Below, piece by piece: positions 42,701 through 54,336 of a stretch of 64,000 nt of DNA. The translations under genes and the position numbers were made by a program. This DNA is from Pleurostoma richardsiae. Lineage: Eukaryota > Ascomycota > Sordariomycetes > Calosphaeriales > Pleurostomataceae. How positions within the stretch are numbered: the first letter of the stretch is position 1; each line of letters starts with the position of its first letter. The DNA lies in the NCBI GenBank assembly GCA_030052745.1, contig JANBVO010000001.1:186001-250000 (forward strand), in the 5' to 3' direction. Below the pieces are notes generated by a model that saw only the letters and a program-made list of their open reading frames with translations, had not been told where the DNA came from and did not search any database.

Positions 42701-45700
42701 TCGCGCACCAGCCTGTTCGACCAAATGTGATATTTGACGGTCGAAAACTTCGCCCGTCTCAGGAGGCGCAGACAAGCTTTGTGGTACTCCAGCTTCCAAC
42801 GGTCCCAGCAGACCTCAATGTGTCATATTCAGTGCGGCATTCTTCCTAATATGCCTTACTGCGCGGGTCCGGTGACGGTGGTTTGTCGTCACCTCAGGAG
42901 TAGCACGTACCAGGACCTGGTGAAGATCCGGGTGCATCCGTAGAAAAGACGCGGTGGAGACTTCAAGTGCGTGGCAGTCTAGCCTCTACGGAGTACAGGC
43001 CGTCAGGATCAGTAGCATCGCGGAGGCTAGAGGAGAATTATCGTGGGCGGGCATTCTCTTCCGAGCATAGCGAGGCTACTATTAGGGGGCAACCAACAGC
43101 GCATTGGCGCTGTAGCAGTGCAATCCCTGGTTGTCTAGGCCCCGGCAACCGCAGGGGCCGGTGAATGATGCCCAACAGGGCAAGCCTTGCAAGCTGCAAC
43201 GCTACTATCAAGAAGAGAATTCCTGCCGTGCAGCGTCGCAGTTCGCGAGTCTACGAAGCCGGCAATCTGAGCTCTGGTTCATGTATCTCGGACGATGGGC
43301 TTATCGATAGGAGAGCCATCGACAGATCGATACGCCGCTCTCGTACGAGAGAATGTGTGTCGGTTAAGAGGAGACAGGCTGGGCATTGAGGTGCAGGTGC
43401 CTCTTCTATGCAAGATTCCGATAGTTGCACTATGCTCTCTGCCGTGAGTGGTTGATGAGGTTGTGGCAGGGCGGCCTGCAGTCATCGCGGGGCAAATATA
43501 AGCCTAAGTTAACTGTGTGTTCACCCTGGGCCTCGAGGAGGGGTCCATCGTCGACAAATTTAGCAACGCCTTTGGGTAGCTGGTGTCTAGAGGGCCTGTG
43601 CCGGAGGTGGGCGACTCGCTTTTGTCGGTGACAAGATCTGAAGCGGGCTTCAGTGTTAGAAATTATGCAGGGCAGAATCGTGGCTCAGAACATGGCTGGA
43701 TGTTCGAGTTATCGTGTAAGACGGGCCCCGACCGGCATGACGGCTCATAAACTTCCAAATGAGCGTTCCGTCATGTCAGCCCGTCAGCCCGGGACAGTCC
43801 CGCTACAGCCCGGTCCCGACTATGCTGGTAGAAATGGAATAGCCTCTTATGGAGTGACGGAAACTCCGGGGCCTCTAGATAGGCACGAGGCCCGATTCTG
43901 CCTTTGATGCTCAGCTGAGGAGGCCGGAGACGATAGTGCAGCCTACCCCTGGAGCTAGCAGTGAGCTTGGTGAGGCTGGACTCCCGACGTGTCTTTGTCA
44001 GTCGACTCGGTCCGGTCTTTGGGCTCGGCTAAGCGATCTCTTCCGGGTAAGGAGGGCCTTGAGCGGGCGAGACGCTGGGACTGTTTGAGGACAAAGCAGC
44101 TTTGATTAGTGGCTTGTGTGGCTGGCTCGCCCTCACAAATCGAGTCCCTGGGACAATCGTGAGCCTCGCCCCAAGTGGAAATGACGGCGTTTGCCAGGCA
44201 CTAAGTCTCTAGGTCGGAGGAGGCGTGTGCTACTTTTGGGTACGGCCTCCATAGTAGAGACGAGGTCTCTAGAGAGACTGGAGAAGAGTAAGAAGGTAAA
44301 CTGGAATCGCGAGGCGACAAGTGCGAGCCGGCACAGTACCGCGGAACAACCCAGGGCAGAGAAGAGAGATCGACCGAGATAGAGATAAAGTCGGATCTCA
44401 GAGGTGCAGTTACCGTTATCTACACGGGCCAGGGACCGGAGCTTACCGCGACACGAGGCAGGGGCTCCCAGCGAATCCGCCTCGATGGCGGTTCTAGGGG
44501 TCCTTCCTCTCCTGGCGGCCCGGTGCAACTTTAATATGTTGCTTACTTTCTGCTGACGATGAGAGGTACATGCGCCGGCCCTATGAAGGCACGCTTGATA
44601 CAGGCAGTGAACCAGTGTGGATCGGTACACCTTAACTCGCAGGATGTCCCGAGTCGAGGCCTCAACCACATGGAGCCATCCACCACCTCCCGTCAGCCCG
44701 ATGTAGCAGCGCAGTCCGAGAGAAGACACTCACATCCGACGCCTGGCGGTCAATGCTGCACCGGCACAAGTGCCTACCATAGTACGGAGTAGTGACAGAG
44801 CTAAGGTGCGTGTGTGTGCACTCAGGCAGCGCAGGGTACCGCGGTGTTCCTTGTAATCTCCACAGTCTCCACCTATCGTGTGGTTTTTATTCTATGCTTA
44901 TCCCAGCTCAGTTGGCGCTTCCCTGCATCTGCCCTAACTCCACCAAAGCCAATCTGACTATTGTGTTCGCTCGTGGCCTGGATCTGGCGACACGTCGACA
45001 GGTGACGGCCTGCTCCTCCAGAAGGGTTCGTGCCGTGGGCGCATCGCGGCCATCTTGGGAGCTGAATGCGCAGCGTCTTCCTGTTCTGGACCGCCTGCTA
45101 TGGTAGGCGTCCGTCTTGTCTTAGGGCTTTCTCTGAGAGTGGCTGCGACGGTCTGTCGGCGCCAGAAAGGACGGTCCCTCTTTGGTGACGCGAAGATCCC
45201 TCGACGCCTCGCCAGCCCTCCAATGCCGAATGAAGCCTCGACGACGCAGCGTCACCCGCAGAGGGTCGAAGCCGAGCCGTCTGACGAACAGAGGTGGTCT
45301 AGTTTGGATGACAGCGAAAGCACCGCCATGGTAGGACGATCTCGGTGCCTCGTCCCGCTGTCTGGCCGTCACTTCTGCCTCGAAGGGGATCTTAGCCCAA
45401 TATTGCCCTGCAATCTCAGCGCGGCCTCTGGGTGGCCAAACCTGCCACACCAAGATCCCCGGCCCGGCGTTCACCAGATGCATGCACGGCAAGCGCCTAG
45501 CCATGTTGGTCGAGCTGGTCAACCTGCCCCTGTCGCTCTTTTTTGGTCCTGCAGGGGCCCCCTGTCCGCCGCTTTCCCGCGCAGGAGGAAAAAAAGGAGC
45601 CTGCCCTAGCGCACGGCTTTTGCACTTTGATGATGGAGGTAGCTCTTCGTATTCTCAGCACTGCGGCCAAGCTGGCCCCGGTACCCTCGGCCTGGGTCCC

Positions 45701-45847
45701 CTCGATTACCTGAATGTCTGATATATAGGACATCATGTCTCCGTCTTTCTTCACTTCGTTCCCCTTGCTTCGGCACCCCAACCCCTACACTCGTTTGTAC
45801 CGAAGGTTGTTGCTGTGTAGGCCATCTCACGGCGGAAGTTGTTCATC
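39702..45847. other. 6.1 kb stretch without a supportable gene
   Basis: This is the largest gene-free stretch of the window. Many short frames exist on both strands, but none shows a domain, conserved motif or convincing intron chain. Composition is near balanced rather than AT-rich, so strong repeat-induced point mutation is not evident by eye. The stretch includes an exact 14-bp palindrome CTCTCGTACGAGAG (43338-43351). Its right end is the promoter of the copper radical oxidase. Degraded repeats may be present but cannot be named. Confidence 0.5.
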
Positions 45848-48800
45848 ATGAGGGCCTCACAGTCTAATACCCTTCTTTCTTCCCTTCTTTTCCTCGGCTC
45901 GGTAGGTCGCGTGCCCGCCCTCGCCCCTCTGCTTGGGAACTCAGACACTGCGCCAATAGGCTAACCTCCCAGCAGCTGTCCGGCTCCAATGCAGCGGTTT
46001 CGAGACGGGATCTGACGGCGCCGGCCACCATTGCGGGTGGCTACACGTATCAGGGCTGCTATGTGTACGAGATCCCTTCGCCAGCGGCCAATTGGCATCG
46101 AAGCGTGTCTGACGGGGTATAGTGATGTCGGCCGGACCATCAACGCTGCCACATATGGTGACAATGTCAACATGACCGGGGCCAACTGCGTCAACTACTG
46201 TTCGTCCAAGGGATACCAGTATGCCGGGACGGAATATTACGACGAATGCTGTATGTCGACACTCCAGAGAATGACATGGGAAGGCGTGCGAGCTGACGAT
46301 TGAAAGACTGCGGCAGTAGCCTTGCCACCGGAGGCGTGCTTGCCAGTGAGGCCGACTGCAACACTCCCTGCACGGGAAACGCATCTGAGCCATGCGGCGG
46401 CCCCAATCGCCTGACGCTGTACTACAGCTCTACTCCGGTCGGCCCCAAGCCCAACCCTGGCGTCAACAACTTCACGTACATTGGTTGCTACGCGTAAGGA
46501 ATCACGTTCCATTCAGATACATCTGTACCAGCTGACACCATTGATAGCGAGGGAACCACCGGGCGCGCGCTCACGTACGGTGTTGGTTCAATCCCCTCGG
46601 CTGAGATGACTGTCAGCAATTGCACAGCTGCATGCTACACTGCCGGCTTCATCCTAGCTGGTGTTGAGTACTCTGGCGAATGTTGTAAGTATAAGTTCAT
46701 CTGTGTACAGCTAGTATATGAGCTAAGTTGTCCACAGATTGCGGCAACACGATCGCCAACGGCGGCAAGCTGGCAACTGACGGCTGCAACATGCTCTGCA
46801 ACGGCAACAGCAGCGAATACTGCGGTGGCCCTGACCGGCTGAACGTCTATGACTACCTCATGGAGTACCCAGTCTCGACGTCCTCGAGCGCAGCATCATC
46901 AACAAGGTCGGTATCTACTTCAAGTTCAGCTCAGCTCACAGCTTCCACGGAGGTCTCTACGACTTCGAGCGGGGTTTCTTCTTCTACAGGACTTTCCTCA
47001 TCTTCAGTTTCCTCTACCGGCATTTCCTCTTCCACTTCCACGGTAGTTTCTTCGTCCTCCACTTCAGCCACGGGGGCTTCGACGTCCACCGCTTCTCCTA
47101 GCTCAACTTCATCAGTTCCTACTGTAGTGTCGTCATCTACTGTGCTCGATACATCAAGCTCTTCTTCTAGCTCTTCTAGCATAGAGAGTTCGGTATTAAC
47201 ATCCAGTAGCACGATTGCCACGTCAGTGGTGGTGTCCAGCAGCACGATTGCTACCTCGGTCGCGTCCAGCAGCACGGCCGTTACTTCAGTAGCATCGAGC
47301 AGCACTAGCAGCCTAGCATCCACATCGCTCTCGAGCTCCAGCAGCGTGGCAAACACCATTCTTGCGTCCACCTCGAGCTCTAGCAGCGCCGCAGCAACTC
47401 CGACCGGCCCCACCCAGCCTGCGTCTATCGGTGCGTATAGCTGGTACGGATGCCAAACCGAGGCCACAGCTGCGAGGGCACTCAGTGCCGCTACCTTCGC
47501 TGCCGACACGATGACCCTGGAGGCCTGTGCAGCTTTCTGTACTGGCTACACCTATTTCGGAGTAGAATACGCCCGGGAGTGCTACTGCGGCAACTCGTTC
47601 AACGCCGGATCTGTCGCCGCGCCGGCCACCGATTGTAGCTTCCTTTGCGCCGGTGACTCGTTCGAGTACTGTGGCGCTGGCAACCGTCTGTCGGTGTACT
47701 CGCTTGGTGGAGCTGCCTCTCAGAGCAGCTCGAAGCCTGCGACCAGCACATCTACTGGCACGGCTACTGGAATCGCTAGTGGCACTACTTCTGCCGTGGT
47801 CTCCACGTCATCTGCGCCCGCTGCGACTGGCTTCCCTACCGGTTGGTCTTACCAGGGCTGCTGGATCGATGGTGCTCAGGGCCGTATCCTCAGCTACCAG
47901 GCCCCCGACTCACAGACTCTCACCCAGCAGTCTTGTGCCCAGCTTTGCCAGACCCAGGGATACACCATTTCGGGAACCGAGTATGCGCAGCAGTGTTTCT
48001 GCGGCAACCAGATCGTCAATGGTGGTGAGCAGTCCGCTGAGTCGGACTGCAACACCCCTTGCTCTGGGGATTCGACCGAGATGTGTGGTGGAGGCGGTAG
48101 GCTGAGCATCTACTCCGACGGCGCGCCGACTGTCTACGCCCCTCCCACTGTTCAGCTCAGCGGTCTCAACGGCTCCTGGGAGTACCAGGGCTGCTACGAG
48201 GACAACATCAACGACGAGCGCACGTTCTTCTGGCAAATCTACTACGATGGCATCATGACCCCGAACATGTGCCTGAGTCGCTGTGCTGAATATGGCTACG
48301 CGGCCGCCGGCTTGGAGTACGGAGAGGAGTGCTATTGTGGTGACCCGGCGAACATTGAGACTGTCGGCGCCACCCAGCGGCCCGAGTCGGAGTGCAACAT
48401 CGTCTGTGCAGGTAACGCTTCGGCAATCTGCGGCGGCGGCAGCCGTCTGTCGACTTACTTCTGGACTGGTACGCCTCTCTACTCTTGGGACTTCCCCCAG
48501 GATTACCGGGCCGGCGAGTACCAGTTCCTCATCGGCGGTGTGACCGTTCCCCTGATGACCCAGGAGTCCATCACCGGCAAGATCACCTTCTTGTCCAAGT
48601 GGGGCACTGGCCCTGGCAACGAGACCGGTGCCTATGAGCTTGACCTCACGCTGCTCGACGACTTCTCCAAAGCCTGGCGCCCACTCCATGTTAAGACGGA
48701 TATCTTCTGCTCTGCTGGCGTCATCCTACCTGACAAGGGCGGTCGCCAACTCAACGTCGGTGGTTGGTCTGGCGAGTCGACCGAGGGTGTTCGACTCTAC

Positions 48801-50036
48801 TGGCCTGACGGCTCTGCCGGCGTCTGGGGCACCCACGACTTCCAAGAGAACGTGAACGAGCTTACTCTCCAGGTCGGCCGTTGGTACCCCAGCGCTATGG
48901 TCATGACCAATGGATCGATCATGGTCATTGGCGGCGAAGTGGGCTCCAACGGTGCTGCTGTCCCTTCGATCGAGGTTCTGCCGTACACTGGAACTGCTCC
49001 TTTGTATATGGACTGGCTCGATCGCACCAACCCTAACAACCTGTACCCCTTCGTCTGCGTCCTGCCTGGGGGCGGAATCTTCGTCGCCTACTGGAACGAG
49101 GCGAGGATCCTAGACGCCGCGACCTTCTCGACCACAAAGACCCTGCCCAACGCGCCCGGTGCAGTCAACGACGACACGGGGGGCCGTACGTACCCTCTCG
49201 AGGGTACCGCCGTTCTGCTGCCGCAGAAGGGTCCGTCCTACGACAACCTCGGTGTCTTGATCTGCGGAGGGTCCACCAATGGTGTCTCCAATGCACTGGA
49301 CAACTGTGTCACCATCTACCCTGAGGCTGCCGAACCCGAGTGGGTCCTTGAGCGCATGCCGTCTGCGCGTGTCATGCCTTGTATGGCCCCCCTGCCTGAT
49401 GGCACCTACATCATCGCCAATGGTGCTCACCACGGTGTTGCTGGTTTCGGCCTGGCCACGAACCCCAACCTCAACGCTCTGCTGTATGATCCCAGCAAGC
49501 CGGTGGGCTCTCGTATTACTGTGATGGCCAACACCACTGTTGCTCGTCTCTATCACAGTGAGGCTATTACTCTTCTCGATGGCCGCGTGCTCATCTCCGG
49601 CTCCGACCCTCAGGATGGCACGCATCCCGAGGAGTACCGGGTTGAGGTGTTCGTCCCGCCCTACCTCCTGAACGGCTTGCCTCGCCCGACCTTCACCCTC
49701 ACCAACACGGACTGGAGCCATGGCGATACCGTGACTTTCAGCCTCGGTGGCGCTGCTGTGAACGGTGCGATCACCGTCTCTCTCCTGGGTGCCGTCTCCA
49801 GCACTCACGGCAACTCGATGGGGGCCCGTGTCCTGCAGCCCGAAGTCACTTGCACCGGCACCTCCTGCACGTTCGCTGCTCCTCCCAGCGTCAATGTCTG
49901 CCCTCCAGGCTGGTACCAGTTCTTCGTTCTCGACGGGGGCGTTCCGGCCGTCGGCGTGTACGTCCGCATCGGAGGTGACCCTGCGCAGCTCGGCAACTGG
50001 CCGCAGTACGACGACTTCGTCAAGCCTGGCGTCTAA
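45848..50036 (+). CDS. Secreted copper radical oxidase (glyoxal-oxidase type) with five WSC domains
   Basis: Six exons (45848-45901, 45973-46064, 46123-46250, 46307-46493, 46548-46684, 46738-50036) give 1298 residues. Exon 1 encodes a leader (MRASQSNTLLSSLLFLGS), followed by a possible Kex2 site (SRR). WSC domains, each with YxGCY, ECYCG-type and CxGxxxxxCGG motifs, lie at about 42-134, 149-237, 431-520, 569-658 and 679-776. A Ser/Thr linker of about 190 residues, likely heavily O-mannosylated, separates WSC2 from WSC3. The catalytic beta-propeller plus DUF1929 (781-1298) keeps the radical-copper features: Cys in IFCSAG (about 856), Tyr-His in ARLYHSEA (about 1138) and His in STHGNSMGAR (about 1222). 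Family members oxidise aldehydes or alcohols and release H2O2 outside the cell; WSC modules bind wall or plant glycans. Introns 1-5 interrupt the leader and the first two WSC domains. Confidence 0.93.
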
Positions 50037-51364
50037 GCTCGCCCACTTTCGGGCGTCATCTTTGGCATCTCTCCTTTTATATATCTCATAATATAATTCC
50101 TGCATCAAAACATTCGTATATCCTTCCATAATTCTTAGTCACTATTATGTTTGCGACGGGCACGGGAGGGAACCGAAGCTCAGGAACATATCCCAGCATC
50201 CCGCAATGTATACGGAGAGGGACGTATGACACGAGTCGATCATTTGGGACAGCGCGGAGTTCATATAGCATGAGCACAGCAGTTGGGACACGATAGCCTG
50301 GGAGGGGATGGGGTGGAACTGGATGAAGGGTATGACGGGCTATATATACCTCCTTATAGGGAGAAAGGTTTCATGATAGTGAGGATTGGAAAGCATCCAC
50401 GTCGCCTCTTGTCGCATCATGCAGGAATCACATCAACGAAAGCTCTACGGAGAGAGGATTTATGAAAAGTCGTTTCTGTGTTAGCCTCACTCCCCAGTGA
50501 ACTTGCCTGGGCGAGGAGCATTTTCCTATTACATAGTCCTTAACTCTTAATGATATTTCTCTTCGACTTATTAGTCTCTTGCCCTCTCCCCAATTGTGCT
50601 CATCGCGGCACGTAAGTCCGGCTCTATCTTATCTGTCTGCCACGATGTCTGCTAGACTTGTGACGCTCGACCTTAACTCTGGAGGACGGAGGATCATCCA
50701 GGGCAGCATATCGCCAATGATGAGCGATACACGCACGCACAATTTCAGCACCCTTGAGCGCCCATCATCTCGCTCGTCAATGATTCCCGTCGTCCCACCC
50801 GCTGAAATACTCTCGATGCAGTCACTTACTGAGCTGGCAGCTCCGGCGCAGTTATCGGTTCAGGATCACGCCTTTTGCGGAGGACCAACTGGGTGGTTTG
50901 ATTGTCCTCGTCGAAGGATCCCAAGAAGCCCACACGCTCCTGCGCTGTCCGTGGCGCTGTAGACAGAGCCCCAAACAGCGGGGCCCGTCAGCCAAGACTT
51001 GGATCCTGCAGAAGGATCACGTACAGGCGGGCTCTGGCCTTGTCCTCATTTGACAGAGCTTCTTCCTGCAACGGCACCGCCCACGCTGTACCGCCGCGGC
51101 TCCGGTCTGGGGTAGCGACATCAGGACTAAAAATGGAAGCGGCCCCCGGTACTCCTAGTTATCTATTGCTCGAATTGAGCCCAGCGAGGATTTCGTGGAT
51201 TGAAACGCGAAAGACTTATATCAAACCTATCCGTGGCCCCCATAAAGCAGTGAAAGGTTTGTTTTGTGTTGTAAGTACATCTCTCTCAATTGCTCGGTCG
51301 CGAGCCCTGTAGGCGGCTCGTCTCCTGTCTTTTGTCTTTGTCTGCCCAAGCATCACAAGCCAAG
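50037..51364. other. Intergenic region
   Basis: About 1.3 kb. The open frame at 50579-50962 (+, 127 codons) has no recognisable domain. The region holds the 3' flank of the oxidase and the promoter of the RTA1-like gene, both read rightward. Confidence 0.5.
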
Positions 51365-52595
51365 ATGAGTCCGGATCTTGAAGCCTGCACCTTCGAGACC
51401 TGCTCGGTCTCAGACTCGCCATATGGCTACCGGCCGAGCCTGATCGCAAACGCCTGCTTCCTGGCGGCCATCTCCTTATGTCTCATAGCATGCCTCGGAA
51501 TCACCACAATACGCCGCCGCTGCCTCGGCATCAGCTTCCTCCTCGCGACCTGCTGCTCCCTCGAGCTCGTCGCCTACTCCCAGCGCGTCATGGGCTGGCG
51601 CGACCCGTGGGACGTCACGTACTACGACATCGGCCTCATCTTCTCGACCGTCTCGCCCGTGTTCCTCACCTCGGCGTAAGTCTAGCCCCATCTCTCCCTT
51701 CCTCCATGAGGTACCATATTTGATAGATCACTTACTCCCGAGCCGTAGCATCCACCTCTCCGCCGCGAAGCTCACAACCGCCCTCGGCGCAGAGCACGCC
51801 CTCCTCCCCTCCTTCCTGCACGCACGCCTCCTCATCCCTCTCGACGTCGTCGCCTTCGCGGCCCAGGCCCTGGGCCTCGCCATCACCCTCGCCGACTCCA
51901 CCCCGCACGCCGGCCTCGGCCCTCTCGCCGCCAGCGGCCGCTGGTCCGCGGCCGCCGGGCTGGCCCTGCAGGCGGCGGGCGTGGCCGTCTGCCTGGCGCA
52001 CCTGGCGGTCCTGCTCGCGCGCGCCGCCTCGGCGGCCAGACGCCACGGGTACACGACGTTCCACCGGGGGAGGGGGTACGTCCCCCTGGGGAGGGGCGTC
52101 AGGCTGGCGGCCGTCGGGGTCCCGACCGCCGCGGCGCTGGCGCTGGCGAGGTGCGCGTACGGGGCAGTGGTGTTCGTGGGGGGGCTGAGGGGCGGGCTGG
52201 CGCGGGACCAGGAGCTGTTCATCGGGCTGGAGGGCGTGGCGGTCACGGCGGCGCTGGGGCTCGCGGTGGCGTCGCACCCCGGGCTGTGGCCCCGCTCCGC
52301 TGGCAACGATGGCGACGGCGACGCCGCGGAGAAGGGCCGAGGGAAACGGCTCAGAGACGGGCCGGAGAACAGGCTGTCGAGGGAGGTGGAGGAGACGCTG
52401 GACGAGGTCAGCAGCCTGATCCTGCGGCACAGCCGCCTGCTGGAGGCGTCGTCGTCGGATGGCTCGTCGGAGGCGTCGGACAGGACGAGCCTGATGAGCG
52501 GCCGGGGGTTCCGGGGAGTGCCGTCCGAGGTGTCGGACAGGACGAGCTTGGTCAGCGATACACGGAGTGAGGTGGACATTGGGATTGCGAGGTAG
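51365..52595 (+). CDS. RTA1-like seven-helix membrane protein
   Basis: Two exons (51365-51675, 51749-52595) joined at a GTAAGT donor give 385 residues. The N terminus (MSPDLEACTFETCSVSDSPYGYRPSL) with two Cys and the YGYxPS start is typical of RTA1 proteins. Seven hydrophobic segments follow, for example LIANACFLAAISLCLIACLG, GISFLLATCCSLELVAYSQRV and IHLSAAKLTTALG near the loop. The position of the family's glutamate in TM2 (LELVAY) is kept. RTA1/RSB1 proteins are lipid-translocating or stress-resistance factors in the plasma membrane; fungi hold many paralogs of unknown ligand. The tail from about residue 300 is cytosolic, acidic and contains two similar Ser-rich repeats (EASDRTSLMSGRGFRG; EVSDRTSLVSDTRSE), possible phosphorylation sites. 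Helices 4-7 are unusually Ala/Gly-rich with very high GC. Confidence 0.88.
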
Positions 52596-53191
52596 CGAGC
52601 ACCAATGGCTCAAGGTATTCGAATATAAAAGCGCTTCTTTTCGAGAATGGCTAAGTATGGTCGGCGAATCATGTTCACCTTAGTGAGGACGAGCCGCAAG
52701 TCCCTACTAGGGTTGTTTTCCTTCCAAGGTACTCAGATCAGACTTTGAACAAGTGTCGTCATATTTTCTTTGACGAGACCGTCCTCCAGAAAGAAGTTAA
52801 GAGATAGACCGGAGGACAGCGTTCACAATACCGATGTCCTGAATGAGCTGGAGGTAAGCACTTAGGCAGCCCGAGCAAGGTCACAATGGCAGGAGGGATG
52901 ATGGTAGCAGCGCGAAGTCAACATGTTAGATGTATTACCTCGCTCAAGGTGCCGAGAATGAACCCCCCCCCGCTCGATGCTCTTAATCAGCCGGTCATGT
53001 CGAATCCCAGATGTCCTAAACGCCTTGCTTGTGCTTTGGGTCTAGGCGGTCTAGGTTGGACCAGACCCCTTACCGCCCCTTTTGGCACGATTCCATGTTG
53101 TTAGGTGAACCTGTTCCTGCTAGGCGGGGTCGTCCCTGCTCTCCAGCAGAACCGAAGAGCTGGTGCCTCCAAAACGATCTGAAATCGCTCG
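52596..53191. other. Convergent intergenic region
   Basis: These 600 bases lie between the 3' ends of the RTA1-like gene (+) and the bZIP gene (-). No gene or notable repeat is seen. Confidence 0.6.
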
Positions 53192-54336
53192 TTACGACTG
53201 GCTCGCCGCCACCGGTTCCGCAGCCGGTTCCGTAGTTAATCTCGTCTTGTAGGCCGCTAACTCGGGTTCTAGGACTCTGCCAACGACACTGTCGAACACG
53301 CTGCGTTCAATGACCGCGCCATATTGTGGGCACTTAACAACGCCCGAGAACCCCCGTTTCAAGGCGTCCACGATATCTCTCCTGAGGAGTATGGACATAG
53401 GATACACGCTCGCCAGCTCGAACCACGCCTGTACTGGAGTCAGGTCCAGATCTGAAGGGTTTACCGAACTTGCGAGGCCGTGTAATGACTGGAGGGTAAG
53501 CCCTGAAGCTTGCCATGACACGTCACTGCGGAGCGACTCGGGCTTGACCCTTGCACCCGCGTCACCCATGGTCGTGAAGACGTTCTGAGGGGCCGATTGT
53601 AAAGCGAGACTTGAAGCCATCAAGCAGTGGCCAGATTCAACGCGGGTGCTGTCCGAAGTCGAAGCGAAGTCTTCCGGTCCGAAGTGATCCCAGCAAATAT
53701 GCTCAAGGCTGCGGATGGCTTAGCTGGCACGTCTCACAGAAGTTCAGGCAGAAAGAATGCGCAAAAGCGCAGGTAAACTTACGCAAGGATGAAGTTGACT
53801 GCCTCCTGTGTCTGCTCGGTAGTCAATTCTGGTATCACGCGACGACTGTCCGCAGGAGCTGGCGAACTGTGCTGGCTCCCTGTCCTCTGTCCAGTGCTTT
53901 CGGGGGATGAGGAACCCGAGATCTGATAGACCGGGGTCCGCAGTAGGTCGTCCATGCCGAGGGTGACCGTGACGTCGCTGAGATCGATATTGTCGAACAA
54001 CGACGGCTCGGTGATCGCTGGCTGCGCACACGGCAGTGTAAGTTGTGATGAGGCGTCCTGTTCGGTAGCTGTGCGTAGGTACTGCCTGATCATGTCGTTC
54101 TCGGCCAGAAGCACCCGGCGGTCTTTCTCCGTGCTCGCAATCATGTCTCGCAGCCCCGATATATCCAACTCTAGCTTCCTGATGTAGTTGGCCTTTCGTT
54201 GCCGGTGCTGGATCTGCGCCTTCCTGACTTGTGCTCGGCGGATCTGAGCCTTGTCCTTGGCTGTAATCTCTGACGGAATTTCTTCATTCTTGATCGCTGC
54301 TGGTTCAGGGAACATCTTAGTCTCCTTGGAAATCAT
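53192..54336 (-). CDS. bZIP transcription factor with DUF3425-type C terminus
   Basis: Two exons (54336-53783, 53708-53192) joined at a GTAAGT donor give 356 residues; the join restores NFILALEHICWDHF, a hallmark of this fungal group. The basic region at about 31-55 (RRAQVRKAQIQHRQRKANYI) is followed by a leucine-zipper-like helix (LELDISGLRDMIAS, LLAENDMIRQYL). The acidic middle contains NIDLSDVTVTLGMDDLL, a likely activation segment. The C terminus has the DUF3425-like helical bundle (WFELASVYPMSILLRRDIVDAL). Such bZIPs bind DNA in the nucleus; some control secondary metabolism or stress genes. The start at MISKETKMF was used; an inner Met at residue 8 is equally possible. Neighbours give no clear target. 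Confidence 0.9.

Noticed and set aside
43338-43351. Exact 14-bp palindrome CTCTCGTACGAGAG
   Set aside because: Isolated, with no partner or gene nearby; not enough to call an element.
45055-45609. 184-codon open frame before the oxidase gene
   Set aside because: Basic, low-information sequence with an equally long frame on the opposite strand.
46931-47509. Acidic 192-codon antisense frame over the oxidase linker
   Set aside because: It is the complement of the Ser/Thr-repeat codons; repetitive composition follows from the sense strand.
49110-50129. 339-codon antisense frame over the oxidase catalytic domain
   Set aside because: Explained by strong third-position GC bias of the sense gene; no domain on this strand.
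50579-50962. 127-codon frame after the oxidase gene
   Set aside because: Some coding-like stretches but no domain, intron or conserved motif that I can support.
51732-52613. Long antisense frames over the RTA1-like gene
   Set aside because: GC-rich, stop-poor complement of a well-supported membrane protein; Arg/Ala-rich noise.
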